DNA of 64,000 nucleotides from Mycolicibacterium frederiksbergense (GTDB taxonomy: Bacteria; Actinomycetota; Actinomycetes; Mycobacteriales; Mycobacteriaceae), in assembly GCF_029893345.1 (NCBI RefSeq), contig NZ_JARXVE010000006.1, positions 1 to 64,000 on the forward strand. Direction: 5' to 3'. Position numbers and translations under genes: made by a program. Below, piece after piece: positions 8,266 through 16,830 of the stretch (its first letter is position 1; every line of letters begins with the position of its first letter). The notes beneath the pieces are model-generated. The model had not been told where the DNA came from and did not search any database. It saw only the letters and a list, made by a program, of their open reading frames with translations.

Positions 8266-9497
8266 CTAGAGCCCCAGTTCCGCCTTGGCGAGGATGTTTC
8301 GCTGAATTTCGTTGCTACCGGCGTAGATCGAGCCGGCCCGGTCATTGAAATAGCGCAGTGGCGCAACCGCCTGCCACGGCGCTCCGCTGTGATAACCATC
8401 GGCGGGTGCTTGGTACTCGGCCACCGGACCCCCGGGGCAGGTGGCGTGCGGTTGGTAGGCGCGTCCGAGCGGTCCGGCGGCTTCGATGGACAATTCGGTC
8501 AGCGTCTGGCTCAGCTCGGTGCTCAGGATCTTGAGCATCGACGACGCTGTGCCCGGATTGCGGCCCTCGGCCACCGCGGCCAGCACCTGGTACTCCAGGA
8601 TTTCCAGCACGTCGGTGCGGATCCGAGCATCGGCGAGCCTGCGGCTGAATGCCGGGTCGTCGATCAGTCGGCCACCGGCCGGTCCGGGTTGCCCGATAGC
8701 TGCCGTGGCGATCTCCTCTCCGAGCACCTGCAGGGCGGGGGCGTTGGCGCCGCCGCCGCGCTCGAATTCCAGCAGGTATTTGGCCACCGTCCAGCCATCG
8801 TCGATCACGCCGATCACGTTGGACTTCGGTACCCGGACCTCGTCGAAGAACACCTGGTTCTGCACCTCTTCACCGGAGGTCATGACCAGCGGGCGGATCT
8901 CGATACCCGGAGACGTCATGTCGATCAGCACGAACGTGATGCCCTGCTGTTTCTTGACACCCCGGGTGGTGCGCACCAGGGCGAAGATCCAGTTCGCCTC
9001 GCGGGCGTGGGTGGTCCAGATCTTGCTGCCGGTGCACACCAGGTCATCGCCGTCGGGTACCGCCGCCATCGACAGCGCGGCCAGATCCGAGCCGGCTTCG
9101 GGCTCGGAGTAGCCCTGGCAGAAGAACACCTCGCCGGTCAGGATTCCGGGAAGGAAGTAGTCCTTCTGTGCCTGCGTGCCGAATTTGATGATGGCGTGGG
9201 CCACCATGCGGATGCCATCGGCGACAGCGACGGCGCGCCGGCCAGCGTCGACTCGCGGCTGAAGATGTAGTGCTGGGTCAGACTCCACGCGCAGCCGCCG
9301 TGTTCGACCGGCCAGGCCGGTGCCGCCCATCCGCGTTCGTGCAGGATCTTCTGCCAGGCCATGCTGGCGTCGTGGTCGGCGTAGACGCTGGTCATCAGGC
9401 GTCCGGCGCGCCGGATCTCGGGAGTCAGATTGTTGGCCAGAAAGTCGCGAACCTCGTCACGGAAATCCTGATCGCTCGTCGACCATTTGACGTCCAT
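8266..9497 (-). pseudogene. Acyl-CoA dehydrogenase (FadE family) broken by a one-base frameshift
   Basis: Two frames together encode one 410-residue FadE. The first (9497 to about 9217) runs from MDVKWSTSDQDFRDEVRDFL to TLAGAPSLSPM; the second continues with GIRMVAHAIIKFGT through GYSEPEAGSDLA to the end NEIQRNILAKAELGL. They join if one base is restored at 9215-9217, where the coding strand reads ATGGCATC and ATGGGCATC would keep the frame. Without it the protein is cut at about 120 residues. The partner FadE immediately downstream is intact. Either a recent loss of function or a sequencing error in a short homopolymer. Confidence 0.8.
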
Positions 9498-9652
9498 GCC
9501 TGCCCCTGTCTGCCGGTGTAGCTCAACAGAGTAAACCTAGTTAGTCATGTGGGCTGAGTCACCACTGATGCGGGGTTGGTGTGAGCTGCGTCTGTCGAGC
9601 GATAATCGGAGGCGTGGAGCGGCGCCAAAGCGGTCAGGAGACCCAATCTCCG

Positions 9653-10015
9653 ATGGCACTTCTGCAGAACCTGCCAGCCTTGGTGGTGTTGGAGCGGATC
9701 CCCGTCCCGGTGCTGGCCGTTGCCGAGGGCGGCGGCATCTTGTTCGCGAACACCGCGTTCGCGGAGATGGTGGGCCGTAGCGCCGAAGCGGTCAAGAACA
9801 TGCAGTTCGCTGAGGTTTTTCATTCGCTCACCGGCGATGAATCGGCGGTCTCGGTGGTGCGGGCCAATGCCGACCTGGTTGTCGAGCTGGTCCACCACGA
9901 CGGTTCGATCGTGCGGGCCCGGATGAGCAAGTCGGCGTTGCTACGCGGCGATGATCCGGTGGTGCTGGCGACATTCCAGGATCTCACCGAGCGCCTGTGG
10001 GCCGACGAGCTCTGA
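9653..10015 (+). CDS. PAS-domain protein
   Basis: A single PAS sensor domain of about 120 residues: PVPVLAVAEGGGILFANTAF, then EMVGRSAEAVKNM and ending DPVVLATFQDLTERLWADEL. There is no attached kinase, cyclase or DNA-binding domain, so it would act as a stand-alone ligand or redox sensor that signals through a partner. The frame is open from GTG 9581; GTG 9614 and ATG 9653 are alternatives. I prefer 9653 because AGGAG lies 12 bases upstream and similarity begins there. It lies between a FadE pair and two TetR genes near a c-di-GMP enzyme, a signalling neighbourhood. Partner unknown. Confidence 0.65.
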   Translation: MALLQNLPALVVLERIPVPVLAVAEGGGILFANTAFAEMVGRSAEAVKNMQFAEVFHSLTGDESAVSVVRANADLVVELVHHDGSIVRARMSKSALLRGDDPVVLATFQDLTERLWADEL

Positions 10016-10036
10016 GCTATGTCGGTGGCCCCGGGT

Positions 10037-10690
10037 CTAGCCGGCGGCCTGGGAGCGGCGGAGCGATTCGCGGGCCAGGAACTCGCGGAAGTAGTCCAGC
10101 GATTCGCGGCTGACGATCGCGGGTAACAGCAGATCCCAGGTGCGCGCCACCCGATCGCGCAGATCCGTGCCGGTCACAGTGGCCCGTGCCAACGCCTCGG
10201 CGCCGAGCATGGATCCGAGTATCACCTCGGCGGCACTGGCGACGTCGAGGTTTTCCCGCAGGTCGCCCTCATCGGCGGCCTGCGCCAGTTGCCCGGCGAG
10301 CTCGTCCTGCCAACTTGCGTACACCCGGGCAGCGGCATCGTTGATGCCGCTGAAGGTCCTCAGCAGCTGCATACCGATCTGCGCGACTTTGTCGGAGCGG
10401 GTGAAATCGGCTACGACGAACAAACCGTGAATGGTGTTCTCCAACGCCGGGGACGACGAAAGGGCGATGGCGCGGAACGTGGCCAGCATTGCGGTGCCGC
10501 CCTCTCCGATGATCTCTTCGGCCAGCGTCTCCTTGGAGTCGAAGTGGTAGTACAGGGCACCCTTGGTCATCTCGGCGCGCTCGATGATGTCGCCCAAACC
10601 CGTCGCCGGATAGCCACGCTCATTGAACAGGTCGACGGCGGCATTGATGATCTTCCGCCGGGTCACTCCGGAGCGGGCCTGGGGCGGCAT
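10037..10690 (-). CDS. TetR-family regulator, autoregulator-receptor (ScbR/ArpA) like
   Basis: A 217-residue repressor-type protein. The N-terminal helix-turn-helix runs from IINAAVDLFNERGYPATGL to GALYYHFDSKETLAEEII, a pattern close to gamma-butyrolactone receptor homologues of actinobacteria. The C-terminal part should bind a small hydrophobic ligand, which is not identifiable. It follows a second TetR gene by 19 bp in the same direction, so the two are co-transcribed. The two proteins share the TKGALYxHF recognition helix and could bind the same or related operators, perhaps the near-palindrome at 11520-11536. Confidence 0.8.
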   Translation of the reverse strand: MPPQARSGVTRRKIINAAVDLFNERGYPATGLGDIIERAEMTKGALYYHFDSKETLAEEIIGEGGTAMLATFRAIALSSSPALENTIHGLFVVADFTRSDKVAQIGMQLLRTFSGINDAAARVYASWQDELAGQLAQAADEGDLRENLDVASAAEVILGSMLGAEALARATVTGTDLRDRVARTWDLLLPAIVSRESLDYFREFLARESLRRSQAAG

Positions 10691-10709
10691 GGTGTCCAGG
10701 GTCCTTCCG

Positions 10710-11420
10710 TCAGGCCGGCCCGGCGGGGGAGGCGATGGTGATGCCGGGCTGGCTGGGATGCAGGGGGGTGGCCTTGTTGATGCCGACGGCCGTGCGGCGC
10801 CGGATGAACTGGGCGATGTAGCCGAGCCGCTGGGGTTCGACGAATCCTGGCAGCATCAGCAGCCAGCAGCGCTCGTGGTCGGTGAGGAATCGTCGTGGGT
10901 CGTCCAGATCGCTGGTCTGACGAATGCCCAGGTACATCGACACCAACAGTCGAGCGACCGACTCCGGGTCGGTGGCGTCGATGAAATCGCCCTCACCGAC
11001 GGCGCGTTTGGCGATACCGGCGAAGCTCTGCACCCACGTGTCCAGTACCCGTGGCCCCAGACCGTCCGTCCGGCCGATGGACTCCACCAGGTTCAGGCAC
11101 GCCCTGGCCATCGGGTCGCCGATATCCTCGGCGGCCACTAGGCACGACATGTCGATCAGCGTCTCCAGTCCGGAGAGGTTGCGGGCCAGAGCCTCCTTGA
11201 CCATCTCGTCGGCCAGTTCGGTCCGGTGTTCGATGATCGCGGCTGCCAGGGCGTATTTGGACCTGAAGTGGAAGTACAGGGCACCTTTGGTGACGGGCGC
11301 ATCGGCCAGGATGTCGTCGAGGCTGACCATGCCGTAGGGTTTCCGGGCGAATTGGCGCGCCGCCGCCTGCAGGATCTGGAGGCGGGTGTGCTCTGCTCGC
11401 CTGTCGAGCTGCTCAGTCAC
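10710..11420 (-). CDS. TetR-family regulator (possible Rv1353c counterpart)
   Basis: A 236-residue TetR protein. The HTH (LQILQAAARQFARKPYGMVS to TKGALYFHFRSKYALAAAII) is again of autoregulator-receptor type. The open frame begins at 11498, but AGGAAGG six to twelve bases before the GTG at 11420 places the start there. First gene of a two-gene TetR operon. In M. tuberculosis a TetR gene (Rv1353c) also precedes the GGDEF-EAL gene Rv1354c; here a FAD protein gene lies between. Ligand and targets unknown; autoregulation from the upstream region is likely. Confidence 0.8.
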   Translation of the reverse strand: MTEQLDRRAEHTRLQILQAAARQFARKPYGMVSLDDILADAPVTKGALYFHFRSKYALAAAIIEHRTELADEMVKEALARNLSGLETLIDMSCLVAAEDIGDPMARACLNLVESIGRTDGLGPRVLDTWVQSFAGIAKRAVGEGDFIDATDPESVARLLVSMYLGIRQTSDLDDPRRFLTDHERCWLLMLPGFVEPQRLGYIAQFIRRRTAVGINKATPLHPSQPGITIASPAGPA

Positions 11421-11914
11421 CACGGGACCTTCCTGACGCCCCCTGCCGCTGATGCGTCGGCAGGCCATTCCTGTCCGTCGTGCCGTCGACAGACTCAAAG
11501 TTTTCGCTGTGCGTGCATAACATTCTAAAGGTATGTATCGTGCTTAGCGTGATAACTCATGGTTCGGCGCGGGTTTCCCGTCCGGTGGCGGTGAATGCCA
11601 CCATCGCGGGAGCTGCGACGGGCGCCACCATTTCGCGGTCGGCGGTTGCCAAGGGTTATCCTGGAAGCGTTGCCATGGCCTACACCGGCAATCCCCCTCG
11701 AATCCCGGTGTGGGCCGTGGCAACCCCAACTGTGCGGTGCGTCGGTGGTGGCGCAACCGAATTGTCATCGGTACGAAATCCCGATCTTGTAGCGAACATT
11801 CGCGAAAATGCTGTCGACGTGTGGGCTCTGTCCGTAGCGCCTGCGGCGGTTGTTCCAGGTGGATTCGGCCGCACGGAGGCACCCCTGTCGGCAGCTCCGG
11901 AGTGTCGCTAGCCG
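11421..11914. other. 494-bp intergenic region without a supported gene
   Basis: Separates the leftward TetR pair from the rightward FAD protein. Open frames on both strands here have low-complexity translations and no coding character. The first 130 bp are relatively AT-rich and hold one candidate operator (11520-11536); nothing else is recognised. Confidence 0.5.
11520..11536. promoter_or_regulatory. Candidate TetR operator (ACATTC-N5-GTATGT)
   Basis: A 17-bp near-palindrome, ACATTCTAAAGGTATGT, with one mismatch between its 6-bp arms, about 100 bp upstream of the TetR operon start. The arm sequence resembles the ACATAC/GTATGT halves bound by gamma-butyrolactone receptor homologues, to which both TetR proteins are similar. 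Inferred from position and symmetry only. Confidence 0.35.
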
Positions 11915-12826
11915 ATGTGGGATGACGAGGTCGATGTCGTTTGCTGTGGCTTGGGTTTGGGGGCGTTGGCGGCAGCCGTCGCGGCGGTCGACGCCGACCT
12001 CGACGTGTTCGTCGCCCGGCCGGGAAATCTGAGCAGTCCTGAATCCGCACGGCCCGGTGGGGTAGTGCCATGGCTGGGTGCCGGGATCGAAGATCCGGAG
12101 ACTCGCGAGTACTTCGATGAGCTGTCGGCCGACCTGGACGCGCTCGCCGGCTCCGAACCCGACACCAATTTGTCGATTCGCACGGTGGGCGAATGGACTC
12201 CAGTCACCGGCCGTGGTCGGATCGCGCCGTTCTACGGTGACCGGCTGCGCGAATGGGCGCACCGTTGTCTGGTCTCGCCCTACGGCGTGCTCTACACCCG
12301 ATTGACGGACCGGGGCACGACACCGATGAAGGCCGCCTCCGGCGAGGAGATCCAGGTCAAGGTTGTCGGCGTACTGGAGACCGACCAGGCTACGAACCCG
12401 GCTTCGGCCCTGAGCGACTGGCTACTGGCCCAAGTGCGCGAACGGCAGATACCGATCTCGGACAACAGCACGCTGCAGCGCATCGTGTTCGAGGAGGGCG
12501 AGGTGCTCGGGGCGGTGATCGACACCGCCGACGGCCCACTGGCGCTGCGGGCCCGCCACGGCGTGGCGATCGCGACCGACCCTCACCCGGCCGGCCCGGG
12601 AGCGGCAACCGGCCCGCTCACCGAACCGGGGAGACCCCTCCAGGTGGGCCTGGTCGGCTACACCGCCAGCAGATTCGGCCGGATCGAACTGCTGCAGCCC
12701 GAAACCGACGGAGCGCGGTCGGCGTTCTGCCACTCCGGCCGGAACTACGACGGGCGGCGCGAGCCGGGCCGCTCACACGCGCGGCGCGGTCGAGAAATGC
12801 ACCGGTACCCGCCCTTTGGCCAGTAG
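11915..12826 (+). CDS. Short FAD-binding-type protein
   Basis: A 303-residue protein whose N-terminus (EVDVVCCGLGLGALAAAVAA, then DLDVFVA) is a Rossmann dinucleotide site of the fumarate-reductase/ketosteroid-dehydrogenase type, though the glycine pattern GLGLGA is degenerate compared with GxGxxG. A second FAD-contact region would be GVAIATDPHP near residue 225. Active flavoproteins of that family have 450 to 560 residues, so this one lacks most of the substrate domain and may be a non-catalytic relative. The last 18 codons overlap the convergent c-di-GMP gene. No close functional analogue is known to me. Confidence 0.6.
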   Translation: MWDDEVDVVCCGLGLGALAAAVAAVDADLDVFVARPGNLSSPESARPGGVVPWLGAGIEDPETREYFDELSADLDALAGSEPDTNLSIRTVGEWTPVTGRGRIAPFYGDRLREWAHRCLVSPYGVLYTRLTDRGTTPMKAASGEEIQVKVVGVLETDQATNPASALSDWLLAQVRERQIPISDNSTLQRIVFEEGEVLGAVIDTADGPLALRARHGVAIATDPHPAGPGAATGPLTEPGRPLQVGLVGYTASRFGRIELLQPETDGARSAFCHSGRNYDGRREPGRSHARRGREMHRYPPFGQ

Positions 12827-14620
12827 CCTGGCCATCTCGTGGCCGAGGATCGGCTTGGACAGCAAGAAGCCCTGCGCGCGGTAACAGCCGTGGCGCAGCA
12901 GCGTCAACGCGGCCCTTTCGGTCTCCACTCCTTCAGCCACCAGCTGTAGTCCGAACGCGCCGGCCAAGGCGATCACGGCGCGCACGATCGGCAGATCGCC
13001 CGGGTCGGAGCCGAGTCCGGAGACAAAGCTGCGGTCGATCTTGAGGGTGTCGACCGGAAGCGACTTCAACAGCGACAGCGCGCTGTAGCCGGTGCCGAAG
13101 TCGTCGATGGCGACTTGCACACCGATCTTGTGCAGTCCGGCAAGCGTGGTGCGGGTGGTCTCGATGTCCTGAACCACGATGCTTTCGGTGATTTCCAGGC
13201 ATACCGATCCGCGCGGCAGGCGAAATTCCTCGATGATGCCGGCCACCGATGCGACGAACCCATCGGTCACCAACTGGACCGGCGACACGTTGATTCGCAG
13301 CACGATGTTGCGGCCGACGCCGTTGGACCGCCACCGCGCGAACTCGGCACAGGCTGTGCGCAGCACCCAGCGGCCCAATTCGCCTGCCAGGTTGATGGAT
13401 TCGGCCACCCCGATGAACGCGTCGGGCGACAGCAGGCCGCGGGTCGGGTGCTGCCAGCGGACCAGGGCCTCGGCAGCCAGCACCTCACCGGTTCGCATGT
13501 CGATCTCGGGCAGATAATGCAGAACCAGCGCACCACTCTCGATCACGCTCTGCAGATGCAGTTCGATGTCGTTGCGGAAGTCGATCTCCATCGCCATCGC
13601 ATCGGAGAACACCGCGACCTGGTTGCCTCCGGCGTTCTTGGCGGTCAGAACGGCATGGTCGGCCCGGTTGAGCAGATCGGAGGTGGAGTCTCTGCCCGGA
13701 ATGCCTTCGGCCAGACCGATACTGACGGTTCGGGTGAGCATTTCGCCCTCGATGGTCACCCGTTCGCGCAGTATCGACTGCAGTCGGTAAGCCAGTGCGG
13801 TCGACTCCTCGACCGTCATCGGCGCGGCGGGGACCACCACGAACTCGTCACCGCCCAGCCGTGCGATCAAGTTGGGCTGGTCGTTGCCGCGCTGCAACCG
13901 CTCGGCCAGGATGCAGATGAAGGTGTCGCCGGCGGTATGGCCCAGGTAGTCGTTGATCGCCTTCAACCGGTCCAGGTCGAAGAACATCACCGTCACCGGA
14001 CCCGGCTGGCCCGGGGCCATCCGGGCCTCCAGGTGGGCCATCAGCGCCCGGCGATTGTGCAGTCCGGTGAGGTGGTCGTGATCGGCCAGGTAGCGCAACC
14101 GATCCTCGGCCTCGATCCGTGCCTGCACCTGGGCGAACAACGATGCAATCGCCTTGAGCGCGTTGAGTTCTGCGGGCAGCCATTCGCGGTCGCCGAACTT
14201 CACGAAACCCAGAACGCCGGTGGTGACCTCACCGGACAACAACGGCACGCACGCCATCGACGTCGTCGGGATGTGGCGTCCGGCCTCGATCGTGCGCTGG
14301 TAGTCGTCGGTGGCCGGTTCCGGACGGAACACCGCCGGCTCCTTGAGATGCTCGGCCATGGCGAACACCGGATCGGCATCGGCGAAGTGAATCACCGCGA
14401 GCGGATCGGTCGGGGAGTCCAGCGGTCGGGGCGGCCACTCGGCGACCAGCCGCGTCGCGTGGGCCTCGTGATCGTTGTGCCGTAGGAAGCTCACGTCGAC
14501 GTCGAAGAACGAGATCAGGTCGGCCAGCACCTGCTGGCTCACCGAGACCGAGGTCGCGGCGTCGACCGCCATCAGCTGCGTGGCGACCGATGTGACAAGG
14601 AGTTCGAGGCTGCCTGACAC
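12773..14620 (-). CDS. dcpA: GAF-GGDEF-EAL c-di-GMP synthase/phosphodiesterase
   Basis: A 615-residue bifunctional c-di-GMP enzyme with three domains: GAF sensor (about 15-160), GGDEF diguanylate cyclase (165-335) and EAL phosphodiesterase (350-605). The cyclase site GGDEF is intact in RLGGDEFVVV. The EAL site is intact too: AEALVRW, EITESIVV and DDFGTGYSAL keep the metal-binding residues. Both activities are therefore plausible. Domain order and size match M. smegmatis DcpA (MSDGC-1) and M. tuberculosis Rv1354c, which make and degrade c-di-GMP. GGAGG precedes the GTG start. It is downstream of the moeY-like gene by 20 bp, probably in one operon. Confidence 0.9.
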   Translation of the reverse strand: MSGSLELLVTSVATQLMAVDAATSVSVSQQVLADLISFFDVDVSFLRHNDHEAHATRLVAEWPPRPLDSPTDPLAVIHFADADPVFAMAEHLKEPAVFRPEPATDDYQRTIEAGRHIPTTSMACVPLLSGEVTTGVLGFVKFGDREWLPAELNALKAIASLFAQVQARIEAEDRLRYLADHDHLTGLHNRRALMAHLEARMAPGQPGPVTVMFFDLDRLKAINDYLGHTAGDTFICILAERLQRGNDQPNLIARLGGDEFVVVPAAPMTVEESTALAYRLQSILRERVTIEGEMLTRTVSIGLAEGIPGRDSTSDLLNRADHAVLTAKNAGGNQVAVFSDAMAMEIDFRNDIELHLQSVIESGALVLHYLPEIDMRTGEVLAAEALVRWQHPTRGLLSPDAFIGVAESINLAGELGRWVLRTACAEFARWRSNGVGRNIVLRINVSPVQLVTDGFVASVAGIIEEFRLPRGSVCLEITESIVVQDIETTRTTLAGLHKIGVQVAIDDFGTGYSALSLLKSLPVDTLKIDRSFVSGLGSDPGDLPIVRAVIALAGAFGLQLVAEGVETERAALTLLRHGCYRAQGFLLSKPILGHEMARLLAKGRVPVHFSTAPRV

Positions 14621-14640
14621 CAGTTACCTCCGCATCCAAC

Positions 14641-16830
14641 TCAGCCGTACTGCGGCGCCAAACCCGGTTGGGCTCGACGTCGGCTGCGCACCGACGGACT
14701 CGGCGCGTAGGACAGCCTGAGTACCAACGCTTGCGCTTCGTCGCGCTCGGCGGTGGTCAACCTGCGAAAAGCGTACTGCAGGTCGCGTAATGCGTCGGCG
14801 TGGCCGTCTGACAGCTCGCGGCGGTCGTCGTCGTCGTGGGCGTAGAGGAACACCGGCGACACGGGTTGAACCGCCAGCCCGTGCTGCTGGGCAGCCACCC
14901 ACACCGCCTCGACTGCCGATCCGGCCAGGGCGTAGTCGGTCAGCCGGCGCCCCCGGACCGAGACGACCGCCAGCGCCGAGCTGGAGGTGACCCGCTCGTA
15001 GGTGTCGTCACCGAGTGCAGCCCCCGCATTCCAGTCCGACAGCTTCGCCATCACCTCGGGGCGGCGCAGGATGTCCAACACGACCAGGTCGGTCGGATCC
15101 AACCCGAGGGTCGTGACGTCGAGGCCGCAATCAGGCTCGGGGTCGCCGGGCCAGCGCAGTTCCGACATCATCTCGCGGTGCAGGGTAGGGGTCAGATAGC
15201 GGATGCGGTCGGTCTCGGCGAGGATGCCTGCGGCCGTTTCGATCTCGGCAGGGTCGTGCAGGATCGTCAGCCGAGCACCCTGGTCACGGGCGGCGGTCCG
15301 CAGGCTGTCGAGTACCGCTGCGGGGATCGGCTCCGAGTTGCCCCGCAACCGGTTGGTTTCCCGAGCCAGCATGGGTCGGTAGAGCTCGGCCAAAGCCGGT
15401 GCGCTGCCGGGGGTGAACTCCGCGCTGCCGCACAGGGGCGTGCCCTCGTCGCCGCGCGACCAGTGCACCTCCCCGGTCAGTCCGTGTGCGGCCGCTGCCA
15501 CCTGCGCGTTGAACGCAGCCGCTCCCAGCGCCACCGCGCTGCCTCGATAGCCGACATCCATCGCCGAGGTGTACTGCGTCGCCACCCGCAGGGTGAGCCG
15601 GTTGTCGTGCGATTCGATATGCCACGGTTGGACATTGCCACCCGACGGCGCGCGAATCGCCGCCGCCGCGATGATCTCGTCGACACCGGCGGGTTCCGCC
15701 GGTGCGGTGAGTTCGGCAATGCTGTCGATGGTTGCGGGTGCGGACTGCTCGACGAGGGGATCGCCGATCCGGTCGAGGGCGTCGGCGACATCGACGCGGA
15801 TCCGCCCGGACGGCATTGGTTCTCCCAGTCCGATGCGGCGCACCGCGTTGGCGACGATGGTGGCCCCGAGCACAACCTCCTCGGCCAGTTGGGGCCAGGT
15901 GGTCAGCGTCTTGCCCACCTCGACCAGCGACGCCGCCATTCGTGCCGACAGCTGCGATGCGTCGAGTATTCGCAGCACATGCGGCACCTTGTCCTTACTG
16001 CTGAGGCCGGCCAGATCCTCGGCCGCGATATCGCCGATCAGACCGTGCAGGATCGAACGTGTGGGCTCCAGGTCGAACCGCTCCACATCGAGCAGCCCGC
16101 GGTCGCCGGTGGTCATCAGCACCGGCAGTTGTCGGGCCCGGGCAGCCTCGCGGACAAGGACTTTCGCGTCCAGCGAATCGCATTCTTCGACGACGATGTC
16201 CAGATCGTCCAGGAACTGATCGATGGACTCCGGTGTCGCGCCGTTGCGATCGATCCGGACCAGCAGGTACGGATCGATCTCGGCGATCCTGCGCGCCGCC
16301 ACCACAGCCTTGTTCAACCCCAGGTCGAAGACCGTACCGGGTACCCGGTTGAGGTTGGCCAACTCCAGTTCATCGAAGTCGGTAAGCCGAATCTCGCCGC
16401 AAAGGCCCTCGGTTGCAAGGTTGTAGGCGATCGCGTGTCCGACGCTGAGCCCGATGACACCGATCCGCAAGCCGGCCAGGCGCCGCTGTTCGTCGGCGCT
16501 GACCAGATTGCGGTTGCGATCCAGCCGTAACCGGTTGAACGCACGCGGGCCCAGAATGTGGACCACGCACCGACGCCACGGGTAGTAGGCCCAACGGGTC
16601 GGCTCCTCGAGGATCTCGGGTTCGACCGCGGGCACGAGTCCGCGCAGCGCGGCCTGTTGCTGGCGGCATTCATCGATGACCGTGATGCGCGGATCCCCGC
16701 GCAGTTGGTCCAGGCTGTGGCCGGTGGATGACGCGGTCGCTGCGCCTTCGGTGTCGACGAAGATCGCTCGATACTGATCGGAGTCGTTGATGTCGCTCAA
16801 GTCGGAATTCTCGTCGTCCCGGCGATTCAT
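14641..16830 (-). CDS. Rv1355c/MoeY-family protein: ThiF-E1 domain fused to a nitroreductase-like domain
   Basis: A 729-residue fusion. After about 110 N-terminal residues a ThiF/MoeB-like adenylation domain follows (RIGVIGLSVGHAIAYNLA, then LTDFDELELANLNR with the ATP-contacting residues). The C-terminal half (about 385-690) is nitroreductase-like, opening with AAAIRAPSGGNVQPWHIE, a flavin-binding motif. The same architecture and gene neighbourhood occur in M. tuberculosis Rv1355c, annotated moeY although a role in molybdopterin synthesis is unproven. The real reaction may be adenylation of a carboxylate coupled to a flavin oxidation. It overlaps the upstream gene by 4 bp. Confidence 0.85.
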   Translation of the reverse strand: MNRRDDENSDLSDINDSDQYRAIFVDTEGAATASSTGHSLDQLRGDPRITVIDECRQQQAALRGLVPAVEPEILEEPTRWAYYPWRRCVVHILGPRAFNRLRLDRNRNLVSADEQRRLAGLRIGVIGLSVGHAIAYNLATEGLCGEIRLTDFDELELANLNRVPGTVFDLGLNKAVVAARRIAEIDPYLLVRIDRNGATPESIDQFLDDLDIVVEECDSLDAKVLVREAARARQLPVLMTTGDRGLLDVERFDLEPTRSILHGLIGDIAAEDLAGLSSKDKVPHVLRILDASQLSARMAASLVEVGKTLTTWPQLAEEVVLGATIVANAVRRIGLGEPMPSGRIRVDVADALDRIGDPLVEQSAPATIDSIAELTAPAEPAGVDEIIAAAAIRAPSGGNVQPWHIESHDNRLTLRVATQYTSAMDVGYRGSAVALGAAAFNAQVAAAAHGLTGEVHWSRGDEGTPLCGSAEFTPGSAPALAELYRPMLARETNRLRGNSEPIPAAVLDSLRTAARDQGARLTILHDPAEIETAAGILAETDRIRYLTPTLHREMMSELRWPGDPEPDCGLDVTTLGLDPTDLVVLDILRRPEVMAKLSDWNAGAALGDDTYERVTSSSALAVVSVRGRRLTDYALAGSAVEAVWVAAQQHGLAVQPVSPVFLYAHDDDDRRELSDGHADALRDLQYAFRRLTTAERDEAQALVLRLSYAPSPSVRSRRRAQPGLAPQYG

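Noticed and set aside
11480..11911. 143-codon open frame upstream of the FAD protein
   Set aside because: Low-complexity translation, no ribosome site, no similarity to known families, and an opposite-strand frame of equal quality; treated as non-coding.
13115..14485. 456-codon frame antisense to the GGDEF-EAL gene
   Set aside because: Shadow; GGDEF and EAL motifs on the other strand are intact.
14836..16530. 564-codon frame antisense to the MoeY-like gene
   Set aside because: Translation is arginine/histidine/glycine-rich as expected for the complement of a high-GC gene; the opposite strand has clear domains.
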